Shown here in pieces: positions 43,909 through 51,854 of a stretch of DNA of 64,000 nucleotides. The notes under the pieces are model-generated. The model made no database searches and was not told the DNA's origin. It saw only the letters and a program-made list of their open reading frames with translations. The DNA lies in NCBI GenBank assembly GCA_965217175.1, contig OZ244251.1, forward strand, positions 1,364,001 to 1,428,000, in the 5' to 3' direction. Each line of letters starts with the position of its first letter. Positions within the stretch are counted from its first letter, which is position 1. This stretch comes from Bin87 sp965217175 (GTDB lineage: Bacteria; Chloroflexota; Dehalococcoidia; Lucifugimonadales; UBA3495). The translations under genes were made by a program, and so were the position numbers.

Positions 43909-44688
43909 ATGACTACGACACCCAGAGAAGTACACGTATATACCAACCCTGGTTGATTCAGTTGCCGGACGCTGGAGGAATTTCTGGCGTCCAACGGTGT
44001 TCAGTATGAGCACCACGACCTGTTGACCGATGACGCTGCCCGTGAGGATTTGAAGTCGCGCGGTGTGCTGTCAGCTCCGGTAACCATTATCGACGGCACC
44101 GAGGTGATCATTGGGTATTACCCCAAGAAGCTGATCCCGGCGCTGGGACTGGCAGATGCGCCCATTGACCTGTCGGGCCGTACCGCCTGGCTGGCCGAAA
44201 AATATCAGTGCATCCTGGGAGCAGCGGCGACGGTAACGCTGGAGATGACGCAGGAACAGTTGGCACAACCCGTAATGTGGCGTCCGGAGTTGCTCCGTGA
44301 CTCGCTGGTGCACATCGTGTCATTCCCGGAACTGGCTTACACCAGCAGCACCCGCGGGTCGATGTCCACGGAGGATATGCGGGCGTGCAAGGCGAGCCTG
44401 GAGCACCTGGCGAAACCTGAGGAGATCGCTGCCTACGCAAAGCAGGTTTCAGACGGGGTTGTCGCATTCCTGCACAGCGGCAATACCGAAGCGTTTGACC
44501 GCGTGGTGCCGGCCCACTACGGTGGCGAGGTTACTGTGCTGGAACTGCTGAATATTATTTTGAGTCACAGCACTCACCACCTGAAGCAGGTTTACTGGTT
44601 CATGGGCGACAAACTGGGTCAGCCAGCCAGGCAACCGGCCACCGAGGCAGACATGGAGGGCATCTTTACGCCGACCCAGCTGATTTAG
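43909..44688 (+). CDS. Glutaredoxin-DinB fusion, candidate selenoprotein (in-frame TGA at codon 16)
   Basis: Read with TGA 43954-43956 as selenocysteine, the frame from ATG 43909 (GGGAGAG 6 nt upstream) gives 259 residues. Residues 8-85 form a glutaredoxin fold: VHVYTNPG-U16-FSC19 is the redox motif, so U-x2-C replaces C-x2-C, and the cis-Pro is P57 (LSAPVTIIDG). Residues 90-235 form a DinB domain with H135 (SLVHIVSF) and H220/H223-224 (HSTHH). Such a protein would reduce or transfer thiols in the cytosol. A SECIS-like hairpin follows the TGA. A nonsense mutation is the alternative, but placement at the catalytic Cys, the intact downstream frame and the hairpin argue against it. Standard callers would start at TTG 44023. 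Confidence 0.8.
43954..43992 (+). promoter_or_regulatory. UGA codon and bacterial SECIS-like hairpin
   Basis: The TGA (43954-43956) is followed 10 nt later by a 10-bp stem: 43967-43976 (GGACGCTGGA) pairs with 43983-43992 (TCTGGCGTCC), including two G-T pairs. The apical loop is GGAATT (43977-43982), 20 nt after the TGA. Known bacterial SECIS elements have a loop 16-37 nt from the UGA with a G in the first two loop positions, and this one fits. The stem lies wholly in the coding sequence, as expected. Confidence 0.7.
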
Positions 44689-44714
44689 CTGACGGTTACC
44701 GAGGTGCGGATCAA

Positions 44715-45683
44715 ATGGCCGAACCACTGATCAGCCTGGACGAAACGCCAACCGCGCGGGTACTGTTGGCCGGCTGGCGACGCCAGTGGTCAGATGGGGG
44801 CAACATTTCCAGCGGTATGCCGCGCTGGCTGATCGAAAAATGGTCAGCGCGGCGTATCGGCCAGATGTCCGATGAAATCTCCAGGATGTGCTTTCCCTTC
44901 CAGGTTGCCGGAACCCACGACCTGTACCGGCCCCGGGCCTCGTTCACCGATGGCCTTCCGACCCGACCCATGCGTTGGGACAACGGGTTCTGGGATGCGG
45001 GCGATGGCGTGGTCATTTTCCTGGGCATAGAACCCTGGTTCCGGTTTGACCTTTACAGCCAGGGCTTCTTTGAAGCCGTAGATGCCATGGGGAGCCCCAA
45101 GGTGGTGGCAGTTGAAGGGTACAACGGACCGGCTCCCCCTGAGCTGGAGCGGCGAATTTCGTGCGTGTACAGCAAGGCGTCGATGGCCGATGAGTTGCGG
45201 CAGCACGGCATGTTGTTCTCAAGCTACGGTTATCAGCAGCGGCAGGGGCCAACGGTGGGAATGGCTCTGGTGAACGCAGCCCATTATCAACGTCCCGACC
45301 TTGAGATGCTGCGAATCGGAGCGATGGCGCCCATGTTCCCGTTCAGCGGGGGCAGCGGCGGCCAACTTGGCATTACCACCGATCACCGGGCCTTTTACGA
45401 CATCATGCGCCGCCTGCGGGCGTTGTATTCCCTGAATATAGATTTGGCCGATCTTCGCCCGCGATATGAAGAAGAGGCGAGCCGATTGCAGGAATCGCTG
45501 GATCGGTTGGCTGAAACCAACGAGGAAGCGCGTAGCTATATTGAACGGGTGCGGAACGAATATCACTTCATGCCCTACGAGGAGCCGGTGGAACTTGATG
45601 CGGGCCTCGAGGGGACGCTGGCAGATATTCTGGGGCAGTTTGACTATTCCGACGGAGAGGACGACGAACAGCCCGCAAATTGA
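44715..45683 (+). CDS. PAC2-family protein
   Basis: A 322-residue protein of the PAC2 (proteasome assembly chaperone 2) family. The Rossmann-like core holds VIFLGIEPWFRFDLYSQGFF, VVAVEGYNGPAP and GMALVNAAHYQRPDLEMLRI. The C-terminus is a long helical or coiled segment (RYEEEASRLQESLDRLAETN) and an acidic tail. Bacterial PAC2 proteins are of unknown role, sometimes near proteasome or Clp genes; none is beside it here. It follows the glutaredoxin-DinB gene by 26 bp and may share its transcript. Confidence 0.82.
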   Translation: MAEPLISLDETPTARVLLAGWRRQWSDGGNISSGMPRWLIEKWSARRIGQMSDEISRMCFPFQVAGTHDLYRPRASFTDGLPTRPMRWDNGFWDAGDGVVIFLGIEPWFRFDLYSQGFFEAVDAMGSPKVVAVEGYNGPAPPELERRISCVYSKASMADELRQHGMLFSSYGYQQRQGPTVGMALVNAAHYQRPDLEMLRIGAMAPMFPFSGGSGGQLGITTDHRAFYDIMRRLRALYSLNIDLADLRPRYEEEASRLQESLDRLAETNEEARSYIERVRNEYHFMPYEEPVELDAGLEGTLADILGQFDYSDGEDDEQPAN

Positions 45684-45713
45684 GCGCTTCCGAACGATAC
45701 CTGTATTAAATGG

Positions 45714-45740
45714 CGGCCCCGGCGTAATAAGTCGGGGCCG
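45714..45740. terminator. GC hairpin after the PAC2 gene
   Basis: CGGCCCCG (45714-45721) pairs with CGGGGCCG (45733-45740) around an 11-nt loop, 31 bp after the stop. Confidence 0.55.
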
Positions 45741-45768
45741 AATCTCAAGCACCCGCCGGTGAAACAGA

Positions 45769-45796
45769 AGAGGGGCGACAATTACGTCGCCCCTCT
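45769..45796. repeat. Palindrome of the GGGGCGAC/GTCGCCCC type, copy 1
   Basis: AGAGGGGCGAC (45769-45779) pairs with GTCGCCCCTCT (45786-45796) around AATTAC. A related palindrome with the same core lies at 49286-49313. Both sit between convergent genes and probably act as bidirectional terminators. Confidence 0.7.
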
Positions 45797-45833
45797 GGAG
45801 ATTTCATCCGGCGCCGGCCCGCTCCCCCGACAG

Positions 45834-46283
45834 TTAGTCCAGGACCAGTACGGTGTTTTCGCGGTCGCTACGCCGCATTTCGGCCAGACCGTCGGCCGGG
45901 TTATTGAACTTGTCATAGTAGAATTCGATGCCGTTGCCGTCCGGGTCTTCGAAATAGACGCTGCCCGTCATGCCGTGGTCGGTAGTGCGGTCCACCGCGA
46001 CGCCGTTGTCCTTGAGAGTGTGGTAGAGGTCGCGCAGTGAGTCAAAGTCATCGACCTGCACGGCGAAGTGATTCAGCCCGACGTTGCCCTTCCGCATGGG
46101 TGCAGCATCGTCAGCGGCCTGGAACAGAGCCAGGTCGTGGTGAATGTCGCCACAGGTGAGGAAGGTGGCGGTGGGCCGCTGGACGGCGATCTGGAAGCCA
46201 AGGACTTCGGTGTAGAACTTGGTTGATGCCGCAACGTCGGTGACGTTGATTACGAGGTGGCCTACCTGCTTGGGTTTAACCAT
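45834..46283 (-). CDS. VOC-family (glyoxalase/dioxygenase-like) metalloprotein
   Basis: A 149-residue vicinal-oxygen-chelate domain with paired beta-alpha-beta modules. Ligand candidates are H9 (VGHLVINVTD), the His in VGLNHFAVQVDD and the Glu in GNGIEFYYD, the His-His-Glu pattern of extradiol dioxygenase-like VOC proteins. The reaction is not predictable. AAGGAG 8 nt before 46283 sets the start. It stands alone on the minus strand, convergent with the PAC2 gene. Confidence 0.85.
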   Translation of the reverse strand: MVKPKQVGHLVINVTDVAASTKFYTEVLGFQIAVQRPTATFLTCGDIHHDLALFQAADDAAPMRKGNVGLNHFAVQVDDFDSLRDLYHTLKDNGVAVDRTTDHGMTGSVYFEDPDGNGIEFYYDKFNNPADGLAEMRRSDRENTVLVLD

Positions 46284-46414
46284 TTTGGTGCTCCTTTTTG
46301 ATGAGAGTGGGCGCCTGTTGGCGATAATATACGACAAATTGAGGATGGTGGGCAAGGAAGATGTCGAGACGCGAATCAGCCGGACCGGGCTGTTTCGGTT
46401 CGGGCGGCCAGTGT

Positions 46415-47653
46415 TTACACCTCATCCATGCGGTGGACCATGGGGCGGTAGAGCCAGCCGGCGACGGATATAACCAGGAGGACGGCAGCACCGCTGCTGA
46501 TGGCCAGGGACCAACTGTAGATTTGCGCCAGCCAGGTGAGGGGGTAGGCGCCGAGGAAGTGAAACACCGGGGCGAGCTGCATCATGGCCATCATCCGCCC
46601 GCGCAATTCCGGAGCGGTGGTTAACTGCATCAGCGAGCTGGAGACCGGCCAAAATCCGCCGATGCTGGTGGACCCGACCAGGGCAACCAGGATGCAGCTT
46701 ACCCAGAACCAGGGAGACCACGCCATTGCGATCAGGCCAATGCAGCAAACAGTAATTTCCGCATACATCAACAGGCCCTTGTACTTACGATCTCTCCAGC
46801 CGGCCACAACAATGGAACCTAGGAATGCACCGGCGCCGCGGGACATCATCAATACGCCGGTCTGCACGGGGCTGAGTTTCAGGAACTCCTGGGCGAAGCC
46901 GGTAATTACCTGCATGTAAGCCATGCCGAAGAACCCGAATGAGGCGGACATCGTGATGAGGATGGCGGCCATTGGAGTTCGCACCGCGTGGGTGAATCCC
47001 CCAATCAAATCGGAGACTGGAGATGCGCCGGTGCGCTGGGTTGGCGGGGGTTTGGACATTGCCAGCAGGAACAGGATACCCAGCAGCACACTGGCGCCAT
47101 TGAGGACAATTGCTGAACCGGTGTTTGTTTGTTCTATGACCCAACCACCGATCAACGGGCCCACGATATTGCCAATCTGGCTGATGGAAGTGTGAAGCGC
47201 CAGGGCATTCATGATGTCTTCCCGGGGTACGAGGTCGGCTGCCAATGCAAACCGGGCCGGCGTCTGCATGGCGCCCAGCCCTCCCAGCAGGAACACTGCC
47301 GCGAACACATGCCACATCTTGACCACGTCAAGCAGGGCCAGCATGCCCAGCGCCAAGGTTACCGACCCGATACCCAGCACGCAGACAATGAGAAAAAGAC
47401 GCCGTTCCACCCGGTCGGCCAGGACGCCGCCTACAAAAACGAATAGCAGATTGGCGGCCCCGAAGATACTGACGGCCAGGCCGAGTTGCGTTTTTTCGCC
47501 GGTGATATCCAGGATCAGCCAACCGATGCCGAGAAACTGAATTCCCTGACCGAAAGACTGAACGCCGATGTTGAGGAAAAACCAGCGAAAATCCCGGTGG
47601 CGAAGTGCGGAAAAAGTTAGTAACCAGCCGGAATTGCCATCAACGGCGGGCAT
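46415..47653 (-). CDS. MFS transporter, MFS_3 (EntS-like) family
   Basis: A 412-residue carrier with 12 spans. The N-terminal FSALRHRDFRWFFLNIGVQS, the A-motif GGVLADRVERRLF and TPARFALAADLVPREDIMNA are typical of the MFS_3 or EntS-like group, which exports siderophores or drugs. It starts 6 bp after the stop of the HAD gene, so it is coupled to it and is the last gene of a three-gene minus-strand unit (79-aa protein, HAD, MFS). Confidence 0.9.
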   Translation of the reverse strand: MPAVDGNSGWLLTFSALRHRDFRWFFLNIGVQSFGQGIQFLGIGWLILDITGEKTQLGLAVSIFGAANLLFVFVGGVLADRVERRLFLIVCVLGIGSVTLALGMLALLDVVKMWHVFAAVFLLGGLGAMQTPARFALAADLVPREDIMNALALHTSISQIGNIVGPLIGGWVIEQTNTGSAIVLNGASVLLGILFLLAMSKPPPTQRTGASPVSDLIGGFTHAVRTPMAAILITMSASFGFFGMAYMQVITGFAQEFLKLSPVQTGVLMMSRGAGAFLGSIVVAGWRDRKYKGLLMYAEITVCCIGLIAMAWSPWFWVSCILVALVGSTSIGGFWPVSSSLMQLTTAPELRGRMMAMMQLAPVFHFLGAYPLTWLAQIYSWSLAISSGAAVLLVISVAGWLYRPMVHRMDEV

Positions 47654-47659
47654 ATTCGA

Positions 47660-48385
47660 TCAGACCGCCGGAGATTGGTCGAGCAGACGTTCAGCTAATT
47701 GGTGGAAGTCAGAGACTTCAAAGTCCGGCTGGTATGGAGATTCCTCATTGGGGAGTTGGTAACGGTTTACATAAGCGCCGCGATATCCGCAAGCGCGGGC
47801 ACCCGTAATGTCGAACGAGTGGGCGGCCACCATCATGATCTCAGCCGGCTCTCTGTTCATGATGCGGGCGGCGGTGCGGTAAACGGCGGGATGAGGTTTG
47901 AAGACGCCGGCCTGTTCGACTGATATTACGTGGCTGAACGGGATGCCGATGTTGTGGCGGGCCAGCCTTTCGAGATACGACTGCTCACCGTTAGACAGCG
48001 CCACCAGTTGGAACCGGTTGCTGTCGGCCAGTTTTTGCAGGCCCTCAACAGCATCCGGATAGGGACGCAGGTCGTCATAGACGGCCATGAAGCGATCGAC
48101 CTCGGCGTAGTCAAACGACACGCCGTGGAGACGCAAACAATAGATGAATGCGCGCCGGCAGGTTTCCCGGTACCCGCTGTGCCCCAGCATGAAAAGGTTG
48201 TCCTGATATTGTTCGACGCGCTGCCGGTTGCGCCAATCGATCCAGAACTGATCGGGTGGTACCGCAGAGTTATGCTGAGCGAGGAAATCGGCTGCCGGAG
48301 CCGTAAGGCTACCGCCCAGGTCAAGCACAGTGCCGAAGATGTCGAAGGTAAGAGTGTTGACCGAGGCGATGTGGTCGGCGGCCAT
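47660..48385 (-). CDS. HAD-superfamily hydrolase, haloacid-dehalogenase type II-like
   Basis: A 241-residue HAD enzyme. Motif I is FDIFGTV with nucleophile D15; the second position of motif I is Phe-Gly rather than Asp, as in L-2-haloacid dehalogenases. Motif II is ALSNGEQSY, motif III Lys lies in AGVFKPHPAVY, and motif IV is AAHSFDITGARACG. It could hydrolyse 2-haloacids or a related substrate. GGGAG lies 10 nt upstream of the ATG. It is the middle gene of a three-gene unit. Confidence 0.9.
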   Translation of the reverse strand: MAADHIASVNTLTFDIFGTVLDLGGSLTAPAADFLAQHNSAVPPDQFWIDWRNRQRVEQYQDNLFMLGHSGYRETCRRAFIYCLRLHGVSFDYAEVDRFMAVYDDLRPYPDAVEGLQKLADSNRFQLVALSNGEQSYLERLARHNIGIPFSHVISVEQAGVFKPHPAVYRTAARIMNREPAEIMMVAAHSFDITGARACGYRGAYVNRYQLPNEESPYQPDFEVSDFHQLAERLLDQSPAV

Positions 48386-48404
48386 GGCGGGATGCTCCCG
48401 GCGC

Positions 48405-48644
48405 TCAGGCGGGCTTGATATTATCTATGTTGGTCTGGTCGACATTGATCTGGCGCTTAACGCTGTCGAAATAGACTATCAGCCAAGTGGCGGGCCCGAC
48501 GCTACGCTTTTCGCGCACCTCGCCCGAGTCACCAACTGAGATGCTGCGGACAGACGATCCGACGGGAGAAGCCATGACTTCTCGAACCTGGAAATCGGCG
48601 ATGGCTTCTACTTTCATGCCTTTTTCAAACTGGTCAAAACTCAT
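48405..48644 (-). CDS. Small conserved-looking protein, 79 aa, unknown function
   Basis: The ATG at 48644 has GGAGGT 8 nt upstream, which fixes the start and excludes a 47-residue extension. The product (starting SFDQFEKGMKVEAIADFQVR) looks like a small beta-barrel, with GDSGEVREK and WLIVYFDSVKRQINVDQTNI, recalling SH3-like RNA- or protein-binding folds. No family is recognised. It is the first gene of the unit with the HAD and MFS genes (19-bp gap to HAD). Confidence 0.7.
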   Translation of the reverse strand: MSFDQFEKGMKVEAIADFQVREVMASPVGSSVRSISVGDSGEVREKRSVGPATWLIVYFDSVKRQINVDQTNIDNIKPA

Positions 48645-48894
48645 TTTGGTTACCTCCAAAAGACGGAGCGCCCAGTGGTTTGATTCAGCGCGGGGACGTT
48701 GAGGCAGTGTACGGGTAGCCGGTAGCACTGTCAACGCGATGCTATTGGGCGGCGAATCCACGGGCTCGGAGTGCGTTGCCGCCAATGTCCGATCGGTGCG
48801 TCCACTGGACGATAATGACCTGCGCAGGTATGATTGATCCAGGCATTAAAAAGAAGCCATATTGATCCAATAGCTGTGGAATTACGGAGGAGCG

Positions 48895-49257
48895 ATGAAG
48901 ATTGTAAAGATGTCGGCCGTACCGAAGACCGAAGGTACGGCTCCCCTGTTCACTGGACCTGTGGGCCGCCAGGCGATTCTGGACCCCGACGACAGCAATA
49001 ACTTTAACTTCGGTATCGTCCATTTTGGGGCCGGCGTGCGGAACAAGTTCCACAAGCACAGCGGCGACCAGATTCTTATCGTGACCGAGGGCACGGGTAC
49101 CGTTGCTACCAGGGATGAGTCGGTAGTTGTCAGCGAGGGCGATGTTGCCATCATTCCCGCCGGGGAAGACCACTGGCACGGCGCTCCGGACGCCACGGCA
49201 ATGTCTCATATCACCATCACGGTGAAGGGCAGCCAGACGGAGCAGACTGAAACCTAA
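48895..49257 (+). CDS. Cupin-domain protein
   Basis: A 120-residue cupin. Motif 1 is KFHKHSGDQILIVTEGTG, with two His and a downstream Glu as metal ligands, and motif 2 is GDVAIIPAGEDHWHGAPD, supplying a further His. The role is unknown: a sensor, an isomerase or a dioxygenase-like protein. GGAGGAG lies immediately before the ATG. It stands alone and converges on the zinc operon, with a 13-bp palindrome between. Confidence 0.87.
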   Translation: MKIVKMSAVPKTEGTAPLFTGPVGRQAILDPDDSNNFNFGIVHFGAGVRNKFHKHSGDQILIVTEGTGTVATRDESVVVSEGDVAIIPAGEDHWHGAPDATAMSHITITVKGSQTEQTET

Positions 49258-49277
49258 ACAGCTCGGTCAGACAGGTT

Positions 49278-50945
49278 TTAACCAAGTAGGGGCGACGCTT
49301 GCGTCGCCCCTACGAGTTTTAAGGAGTTAGCTGACTGACGATCAGTGCCGGTGGCCGTGGTCGCCGTGGTCGCCATGAGCGTCGTGGTCGCCATGAGCGC
49401 CGTGGTCGCCGTGGTCGCCGTGGTCGCCGCGCCGTGGTCGCCATGAGCGTCGTGGTCGCCATGAGCGCCGTGGTCGCCGTGGTCGCCGTGGTCGCCGTGG
49501 TCGCCGTGGTCGCCGTGGTCGCCGTGGTCGCCATGAGCGCCGTGGTCGCCATGAGCGCCGTGGTCACCGTCGGCTACGGGTTCCAGACGAGGTAACCGCA
49601 CGAGTGCCAGGATGATTGCCGCAGCGAGATACAATGCGGCGGTGTAGTAGAACAGGTAGTCGAAGTTGATGCTGTACAGCAAACCCGCAATGATGGGAGA
49701 TGCGGCGCTGAGGATGAAACGGGAGGTTGACAGCAGTCCCAGCGTGGTGGCTGCAGTCCCTTCGCGCACTATGTCCATTGCGGCGGCGGTGAGGATGGGC
49801 TGGTCGCTGTAGAGGAACAACCCGAGGGCGCCCAGCAAGATGGTTGCCACCAACAGGTCTTCCCGGCCGTTGATCAAAGGGGCCATCAGGAGCGTGACTA
49901 TCGCGAGGAACAGCATCCCCGGGATTAGCACTATCTTGCGCCCGAACCGGTCGGAGAGGTAGCCCATCACGGGACTGGCGAAGATTCCCACCAGCACGAC
50001 GAGACCGATGAGGGAGCCCCGGATAAACAGATTTTCAAAACTGCGATGCTCAGTGATGGTAAGTCCCAATTCGTCAACCAGGTAAAGGGGTAGCACGGTG
50101 ATGAATCCGACGTAGGCCATGCCGCGCAGTCCGGCTACTAGCGTAATCCCCCACACCCGAGGGTTGCGAACCAGCAGCTTCGTTTCATCGAGTTGCATCC
50201 GCATTGTGCCCACGGCGCGTTCTTCCACGGCTGCCTGGGCGCGTTGGCCGATGTCGCGAAAGGCCCAGAACACCAGAAAGGCGAGAAAAATCGGCACGGC
50301 GGCATAAATGGTGATAATCGCGTGCCAGGCCAGGTAGTACAGCAAGAACCCGGTCAGCACTGGTCCCAGAACGTCCCCAATATTGCCGCCTACGCCATGG
50401 AACGACAACACCGCGCCCCGCCGGTGTGTGAAGTGGGATGACAACGCCGCCATGGCCGGCAAATGCCAAACCGATGCGGCGATTGCCACTACCGCCATCC
50501 CGATTGTCAGGAGTACGTAACCCAACGGGTTGAATGGCGGAAGGTCGCCGCCGAGGCCGTCCGACGGCGCCGCGGCTACCCAGGAACTGCCCGGCACCTG
50601 CCATCCGGCGGCAGACATCAGCAACCACCCGACGCCGAACAAGGCCATACAAACTGCCATTACCCAGCCCCAATAGCGTCGTAAGACATCGGTGAGCACG
50701 CCGCCGGGTAACGCAACCACACCGGATGCAATCTCCCGCGTGGTCTGGATGCTGGTGGCGGCAATGATGCTGCCACCGAGGAGCAGGTCACGAACCTCTG
50801 GCAGCACCACGATAAAGCTCTGCGCTATCGAGTGGAAAACCCCGTGACCGCTGGACAGGCCGCCAATGATGAAAGCGGCCCCTCTCCGGACGCCAGTGCG
50901 ACCTTCAATTACCGAAGGCGCGGCGTGTTGATGTGCGTGTGCCAT
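49278..50945 (-). CDS. MFS transporter with His-rich repeat tail (frameshifted), last gene of the zinc operon
   Basis: A 12-span MFS protein (A-motif region YLSDRFGRKIVLIPG, about 340) with a His-containing N-terminus (AHAHQHAAP) and a tail of HGD/HGA repeats from about residue 465. A 5-nt remnant at 49426-49430 where a 9-nt unit is expected shifts the frame, so the tail changes to ATT repeats and the frame runs on to 49278, reading through a palindromic terminator. In the original frame the His tail would end at a stop at 49342-49344 with GHRH. It begins 30 bp after znuB. His-rich tails bind Zn or Ni, so this is probably a metal or metallophore carrier. Confidence 0.85.
   Translation of the reverse strand: MAHAHQHAAPSVIEGRTGVRRGAAFIIGGLSSGHGVFHSIAQSFIVVLPEVRDLLLGGSIIAATSIQTTREIASGVVALPGGVLTDVLRRYWGWVMAVCMALFGVGWLLMSAAGWQVPGSSWVAAAPSDGLGGDLPPFNPLGYVLLTIGMAVVAIAASVWHLPAMAALSSHFTHRRGAVLSFHGVGGNIGDVLGPVLTGFLLYYLAWHAIITIYAAVPIFLAFLVFWAFRDIGQRAQAAVEERAVGTMRMQLDETKLLVRNPRVWGITLVAGLRGMAYVGFITVLPLYLVDELGLTITEHRSFENLFIRGSLIGLVVLVGIFASPVMGYLSDRFGRKIVLIPGMLFLAIVTLLMAPLINGREDLLVATILLGALGLFLYSDQPILTAAAMDIVREGTAATTLGLLSTSRFILSAASPIIAGLLYSINFDYLFYYTAALYLAAAIILALVRLPRLEPVADGDHGAHGDHGAHGDHGDHGDHGDHGDHGDHGDHGAHGDHDAHGDHGAATTATTATTALMATTTLMATTATTATGTDRQSANSLKLVGATQASPLLG
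49286..49313. repeat. Palindrome of the GGGGCGAC/GTCGCCCC type, copy 2
   Basis: GTAGGGGCGACGC (49286-49298) pairs over 13 bp with GCGTCGCCCCTAC (49301-49313) around TT. It is a likely bidirectional terminator between the cupin gene and the zinc operon, related to the palindrome at 45769-45796. Confidence 0.75.
49354..49565 (-). repeat. 9-bp coding minisatellite encoding His-Gly-Asp/Ala
   Basis: About 23 tandem 9-nt units, GCCGTGGTC or GCCATGAGC on the plus strand, encode (HGD) and (HGA) in the MFS tail. One unit is shortened to GCCGC at 49426-49430, and this breaks the frame. Such arrays change length easily by slippage. Confidence 0.9.
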
Positions 50946-50975
50946 TAGGACCTCCTGTGGCCAGATGAGTCGAGG

Positions 50976-51854
50976 TTATTCGAGAGCGCTGCCCGAACTC
51001 TGCGGCAGTCGGGACAGGCTGCCCTCGCTGTCAGCCGTTCGATTGAGGCGGCTGCGAACTTTGGACCATGCCAGCGCCGTAACGAACAGGGCCGCCGATA
51101 GCAATACTACGCTGGCACCTGACGATACGTCTATGAAATAGCTGATGTAAATACCGGTTGCGCCGCAAAAAACGCCTATTGCAGTGGATGCCAGAGCCAT
51201 TTTACGAAAACTATTGGTGAGCAGGCGGGCGATGATGGGAGGAATGACAATGGCGGCGGCAATCATGGTTACGCCCAGCACCTGCATGGAAACAACAATC
51301 GTGCCGGCCAGCAAGAGGGAGAAAAGTGTGTCCACCCAACCGGTGGGCACGCCGTAGAACACCGCCACGTCAGGGTCGAAGGTGGCGAACAGGAAGAGTT
51401 TGTAGGCGAGGAAGAACACCGCCGCCACGATACCGGTAACCACCGCGATTGCGATAATTTCGTTATTGTCTACGGCGAGAACACTGCCCCACAGCGAGGC
51501 TTCGAAATCGCGGGTAAAACTCTGGTTGCGGCTGATGATCGCGATTCCCAACGCAAAGCTGGCGGTGGTAATGATACCGATGGCAGCGTCGGAACCGATT
51601 GGGTTTTTGCGGGTGGTCCAGGTGATGAGTACCGCCGAGAGGAATCCCCAGATGGTGGCTCCAATGAAAAAATTGATGGACATGATCCAACTGACCACCG
51701 CTCCGCCAAAGATAGCGTGGGAGAGGCCGTGTCCGATGTAGGACATACCCCGCAGGACGATATAAATTCCCATCAGACCGCACAAGCCGCCCACCAGGCT
51801 GGCGGCGATTATGGCCTTGACAAAAAAAGCGAATTCAAAGGGCTCGAAAATCAA
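50976..51854 (-). CDS. znuB: Zinc ABC transporter permease (ZnuB-like)
   Basis: A 292-residue ABC-3 family permease with about eight spans. GLMGIYIVLRGMSYIGHGLSHAIFGG near the N-terminus and VTMIAAAIVIPPIIARLLTN near span six are family landmarks. It moves Zn or Mn from the binding protein ZnuA. TTG at 51854 directly follows the znuC stop (TGATTG), so the genes are coupled. It is the fourth gene of zur-znuA-znuC-znuB-MFS. Confidence 0.92.
   Translation of the reverse strand: MIFEPFEFAFFVKAIIAASLVGGLCGLMGIYIVLRGMSYIGHGLSHAIFGGAVVSWIMSINFFIGATIWGFLSAVLITWTTRKNPIGSDAAIGIITTASFALGIAIISRNQSFTRDFEASLWGSVLAVDNNEIIAIAVVTGIVAAVFFLAYKLFLFATFDPDVAVFYGVPTGWVDTLFSLLLAGTIVVSMQVLGVTMIAAAIVIPPIIARLLTNSFRKMALASTAIGVFCGATGIYISYFIDVSSGASVVLLSAALFVTALAWSKVRSRLNRTADSEGSLSRLPQSSGSALE

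Noticed and set aside
43954..43956. The TGA as a simple nonsense mutation
   Set aside because: It falls exactly on the catalytic Cys, the rest of the frame is intact, and a SECIS-like hairpin follows. It stays as an alternative until the Sec machinery is checked.
44023..44688. A 221-aa frame starting at TTG 44023 as a complete gene
   Set aside because: It has no ribosome site and cuts the glutaredoxin domain in half. The same frame continues upstream through the TGA to a well-placed ATG at 43909.
49354..49565. The regular 9-bp array as a CRISPR
   Set aside because: There are no unique spacers; the units are contiguous and in-frame, encoding His-Gly-Asp.
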